Below are positions 61,411 through 64,000 of a DNA stretch of 64,000 nucleotides, one piece after another. This DNA is from Bacillus sp. 522_BSPC (GTDB taxonomy: Bacteria > Bacillota > Bacilli > Bacillales > Cytobacillaceae). The notes under the pieces are model-generated. The model saw only the letters and a list, made by a program, of their open reading frames with translations, had not been told where the DNA came from and searched no databases. Position 1 is the stretch's first letter. Each line of letters opens with the position of its first letter. The stretch is from the NCBI RefSeq assembly GCF_001076885.1, contig NZ_JVDT01000254.1, positions 1-64,000 on the forward strand, in the 5' to 3' direction. The translations under genes and the position numbers were made by a program.

Positions 61411-62121
61411 ATGAATACAGATAAATTATCGAAACGATTAGAAACTGTCGCGAAATACATACCTAGAGATTCAACATTTGCTGATATAGGGTCCGATCAT
61501 GCATATTTGCCGTGCTATATGGTAAAAAGGAACGCTGTTCGTTTCGCCATCGCTGGAGAGGTGGTTGACGGTCCCTACCAATCAGCTATTAAACAGGTGA
61601 AACAAGAAGGATTAACGTCAAAAATATCTGTGCGAAAAGGTAATGGTCTTGAAGTAGTTGAAATAAATGAAGTAGATTGCATTACGATAGCAGGAATGGG
61701 TGGGGCACTAATCGCATCCATTTTAGAAAATGGAAGAGACAAATTAAAGAATGTTCAAAGATTGGTCTTGCAGCCAAATATTAGTGCAGTCTCTATTCGT
61801 GAGTGGCTGTTAAGAAATAATTGGACTCTAGTAGCAGAAGAAATATTAGAAGAAGATGGTAAAATTTATGAGATACTAGTGGCCGAAAAAGGGGATTCTT
61901 CTGCTTTATACGAAACAAGAGAAGAGAGCGCAATATTATTTGGACCATTTTTAATGAAAGAAAGAAATGATGCATTTGTGAAAAAATGGAACCTAGAGAA
62001 AAAGAATTGGCAAAGGATACTTTCCCAGTTAGAAGCTGCACCTGAATCAGAAGAAAATATACAGAAACGCAAAGAACTGCAACAAAAGATAACATTAGTG
62101 GATGAGGTGAATAAATCATGA
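61411..62121 (+). CDS. trmK: TrmK, tRNA m1A22 methyltransferase
   Basis: A 236-residue SAM-dependent enzyme that methylates adenine 22 in tRNA. The Rossmann domain starts at RDSTFADIGSDHAYLPCYMV; the conserved TIAGMGGALI follows, and the C-terminal part is a coiled coil. ATG 61411 is after GTGGTG. Its end overlaps yqfO by four bases (ATGA). Confidence 0.94.
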   Translation: MNTDKLSKRLETVAKYIPRDSTFADIGSDHAYLPCYMVKRNAVRFAIAGEVVDGPYQSAIKQVKQEGLTSKISVRKGNGLEVVEINEVDCITIAGMGGALIASILENGRDKLKNVQRLVLQPNISAVSIREWLLRNNWTLVAEEILEEDGKIYEILVAEKGDSSALYETREESAILFGPFLMKERNDAFVKKWNLEKKNWQRILSQLEAAPESEENIQKRKELQQKITLVDEVNKS

Positions 62122-63233
62122 AGAATATTAATGGTTATGAAATAATATCTTTGTTTGAGCAATTCTCCCCTAAAGTATATGCAATGGAAGGAGATAAAAT
62201 AGGGTTGCAGGTCGGCGATTTAAGCAGACCTGTAAAACGTGTCATGATTGCACTCGACGTACTTGACGAGGTAGTTGAAGAGGCAATTTCACAAAAAGTA
62301 GATTTAATTATCGCTCATCATCCACCGATTTTTCGCTCACTCTCCAAAATAACAATGGATAATCCATCAGGAAAAATAATGCATAAATTAATTAAGCACG
62401 ATATCTCTGTTTATGCTGCACATACAAATCTTGATGTCGCAAAAGGTGGCGTCAATGATCTTTTAAGTGATGCATTAGGATTAAAGGAAACGCAAGTATT
62501 AGTGCCGACTTATGAGGATAAATTAAAGAAATTAGTTGTCTATGTACCTAAAGACATGGCAGAACAGGTAAAGAAAGCGATCGGCGATGCTGGAGCCGGG
62601 GCAATAGGCAATTATAGTCATTGCGTTTTTTCAACAGAAGGAATCGGTGAATTTCAACCTCTAGAAGGAGCTGAACCTTACATTGGAGCTGTCAATAAAT
62701 TAGAACATGTAGATGAAGTGAAAATCGAATCGGTTTATGCAGCTTCTAAAGAAAAGAAAATAATAAGAGCAATGCTTAAAGCTCATCCATACGAAGAAGT
62801 TGCTTATGACATCTATGATTTGCAAATAAAAGGGGAACAATTAGGTTTAGGCCGTATTGGTAAAGTAGAAGAGACGACCTTAAGAGAGTTCGCTAATCAA
62901 GTCAAAAAAGTCTTTGAAGTAGACGGGGTCCGTGTGGTCGGAAATTTAGATGCAAAGGTCAAAAAAGTTGCTGTCTTAGGTGGAGACGGTAATAAATATT
63001 ATTCCCATGCTTTAATGAAAGGCGCGGACGTCTATATTACAGGAGATATGTATTATCATGTTGCCCATGATGCACAAGCTGTAGGGTTAAATATCATTGA
63101 CCCTGGACACAATGTTGAAAAAGTGATGAAGATGGGGGTAACAAAGGTTTTAACAACAATGTGTAAAGACAATGGCTATGAAGTGGAGATTTTCCCTTCT
63201 GTAATTCATACTGATCCGTTTACTTTTATTTAA
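62118..63233 (+). CDS. yqfO: YqfO, Nif3-like dinuclear metal center protein
   Basis: A 371-residue Nif3/DUF34 protein with the PII-like insertion (about 125-235, KKLVVYVPKDMAEQVKKAIG) that marks the long Firmicutes form. Metal ligands sit in IIAHHPPIF, AAHTNLDVA and near the C-terminus. It is probably a metal-dependent hydrolase (GTP cyclohydrolase I type 2 is an old label); activity is unsettled. It is coupled to trmK, as in B. subtilis. Confidence 0.93.
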   Translation: MKNINGYEIISLFEQFSPKVYAMEGDKIGLQVGDLSRPVKRVMIALDVLDEVVEEAISQKVDLIIAHHPPIFRSLSKITMDNPSGKIMHKLIKHDISVYAAHTNLDVAKGGVNDLLSDALGLKETQVLVPTYEDKLKKLVVYVPKDMAEQVKKAIGDAGAGAIGNYSHCVFSTEGIGEFQPLEGAEPYIGAVNKLEHVDEVKIESVYAASKEKKIIRAMLKAHPYEEVAYDIYDLQIKGEQLGLGRIGKVEETTLREFANQVKKVFEVDGVRVVGNLDAKVKKVAVLGGDGNKYYSHALMKGADVYITGDMYYHVAHDAQAVGLNIIDPGHNVEKVMKMGVTKVLTTMCKDNGYEVEIFPSVIHTDPFTFI

Positions 63234-63251
63234 TGAGGATTATTGTAAATG

Positions 63252-63304
63252 AAAAGCAGACAAACTTTTTTTGGGTAGATTAAAGGCTTTGCCTGCTTTT
63301 TTAT
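63252..63304 (+). terminator. Terminator after yqfO
   Basis: AAAAGCAGACAAA (63252-63264) pairs with TTTGCCTGCTTTT (63288-63300), with one mismatch, followed by more Ts. Confidence 0.75.
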
Positions 63305-63307
63305 CTT

Positions 63308-63367
63308 GAAAAACAGAGCAGCCTGAATACAGCTTGCGCTCCATGGAGCGTTAAGTGTATTCAGGCT
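63308..63367 (-). terminator. Double-stem terminator after ispH
   Basis: AGCCTGAATACA (63320-63331) is an exact inverted copy of 63356-63367, and inside it CGCTCC (63337-63342) pairs with GGAGCG (63345-63350). On the minus strand the stem is followed by GCTCTGTTTTTC. It fits termination of ispH. Confidence 0.75.
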
Positions 63368-63411
63368 ACGGGTGATTGCAACAAACTTTATAGAAACATC
63401 CTCTTCAAAGA

Positions 63412-64000
63412 TTATTTTACCTTAACTTTTGGTAAAATCTTATTTAAAGGAACTTTCTTTTCGAACTGCCATGTACTTTCGTCTGTTGGATCATATTGAT
63501 CCAGAAAATTTATAACCTCTTTTGTAATAGGGGTTGGAGTCGATGCACCAGCTGTTACTGCAACACTGCTTGCGTCTTTTAACCATTCTAGTTTGAGTTC
63601 TGAAATGTCTGCAATACGATATGCAGCCGTATGGGCAATTTCTTCAGAAACTTGTGCTAAACGATTGGAGTTATTGCTCTTTGGATCGCCAACAACAATT
63701 AATACGTCAGCTTCTCCTGCCTGTTTTGCAACCGCTTCTTGTCTTACTTGTGTTGCTAAGCAGATTTCTTTATGGAATTCAGCCTGCGGGAAATTTTTCT
63801 TAATATTCTCCATTAAATCAGCAACATCCCATTGACTCATCGTTGTTTGGTTTGTCACAAGAATTTTATCTTGATTAATTTCTAAGCTGCTAACATCTTC
63901 AAGTGTTTCTACCAATGATACTGCATGTGGAGCAACACCAACGGCCCCCTCTGGTTCAGGATGTCCTTTTTTCCCTATATAAATAATATAGTAACCCTCT
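63412..64000 (-). CDS. ispH: 4-hydroxy-3-methylbut-2-enyl diphosphate reductase, 3' part
   Basis: The C-terminal 195 residues or so of IspH, last enzyme of the MEP isoprenoid pathway; the start lies beyond the window. The frame stays open to 64000 and reads [20 protein letters not shown], the conserved (H)KGHPExEG segment. ICLATQ holds a cysteine ligand of the 4Fe-4S cluster, and [11 protein letters not shown] and GASTPTP are typical. There is no break; the TTG near 63915 is internal. Confidence 0.96.
   Translation of the reverse strand, partial: EGYYIIYIGKKGHPEPEGAVGVAPHAVSLVETLEDVSSLEINQDKILVTNQTTMSQWDVADLMENIKKNFPQAEFHKEICLATQVRQEAVAKQAGEADVLIVVGDPKSNNSNRLAQVSEEIAHTAAYRIADISELKLEWLKDASSVAVTAGASTPTPITKEVINFLDQYDPTDESTWQFEKKVPLNKILPKVKVK

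Noticed and set aside
63412-63915. A complete 167-codon gene starting near 63915
   Set aside because: The same frame stays open to the window edge and encodes conserved IspH sequence, so this is only the 3' part of ispH.

Overview
The window is a 64 kb piece of the chromosome of a low-GC, Gram-positive, endospore-forming bacterium of the Bacillaceae. Four things point there: the gene order closely follows the yqe-yqf segment of Bacillus subtilis; sporulation genes (sda, gpr, yqxA, yqfC, yqfD) and late competence genes (comER, comEA-EB-EC) are present; ribosome binding sites are strong and AGGAGG-like; and TTG/GTG starts are frequent. AT-rich composition and gene content would fit Niallia or Cytobacillus-like bacilli, but I cannot fix genus or species from sequence alone. 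I see no rRNA, tRNA, CRISPR array or prophage.

Layout. 1-1950: an ISLre2-type transposase gene with hairpins in its leader, then a GC-rich palindromic repeat of the kind scattered through Bacillus genomes. 1950-5650: oligoendopeptidase F, divergent pssA and psd (phosphatidylserine synthesis and decarboxylation), and the sporulation checkpoint gene sda. 5650-11290: a DnaA-box-rich intergenic region, then the operon yqeG-yqeH-aroE-yhbY-nadD-yqeK-rsfS-yqeM (ribosome assembly, shikimate, NAD, Ap4A). 11450-17774: comER (reverse), comEA-EB-EC for DNA uptake, and holA. 17924-22000: rpsT (reverse), gpr, yqxA and lepA; spoIIP, which lies between gpr and yqxA in B. subtilis, is not here. 22182-31636: hemW, then the CIRCE-controlled heat-shock operon hrcA-grpE-dnaK-dnaJ-prmA-rsmE-mtaB. 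31765-37670: an accessory block that I do not expect at this place from the B. subtilis order: deoC, a divergent AraC-type regulator, and an asymmetric pair of ABC exporter half-transporters ending at a very GC-rich terminator. 37671-48778: yqeW (reverse), rpsU-yqeY, nfeD-floA-yqfB-like, yqfC-yqfD-phoH, and pgpH-ybeY-dgkA. 49286-51721: cdd-era-yqzL-recO. 51795-55033: a T-box leader and glyQ-glyS. 55247-60692: ccpN-ppsR, yqxD-dnaG-sigA. 60845-64000: an uncharacterised membrane protein, trmK, yqfO, and the 3' part of ispH (reverse), which runs off the window.

Most of the content is conserved housekeeping. I found no clearly new multigene system. The observations most worth checking are regulatory or structural: probable non-NTG start codons (or small frameshifts) at ccpN and nfeD, a DnaA-box cluster between sda and yqeG, the missing spoIIP, the AraC/ABC-exporter insertion with palindromic candidate operators, a terminator-like element just ahead of the c-di-AMP phosphodiesterase gene pgpH, and a hairpin over the transposase ribosome binding site.
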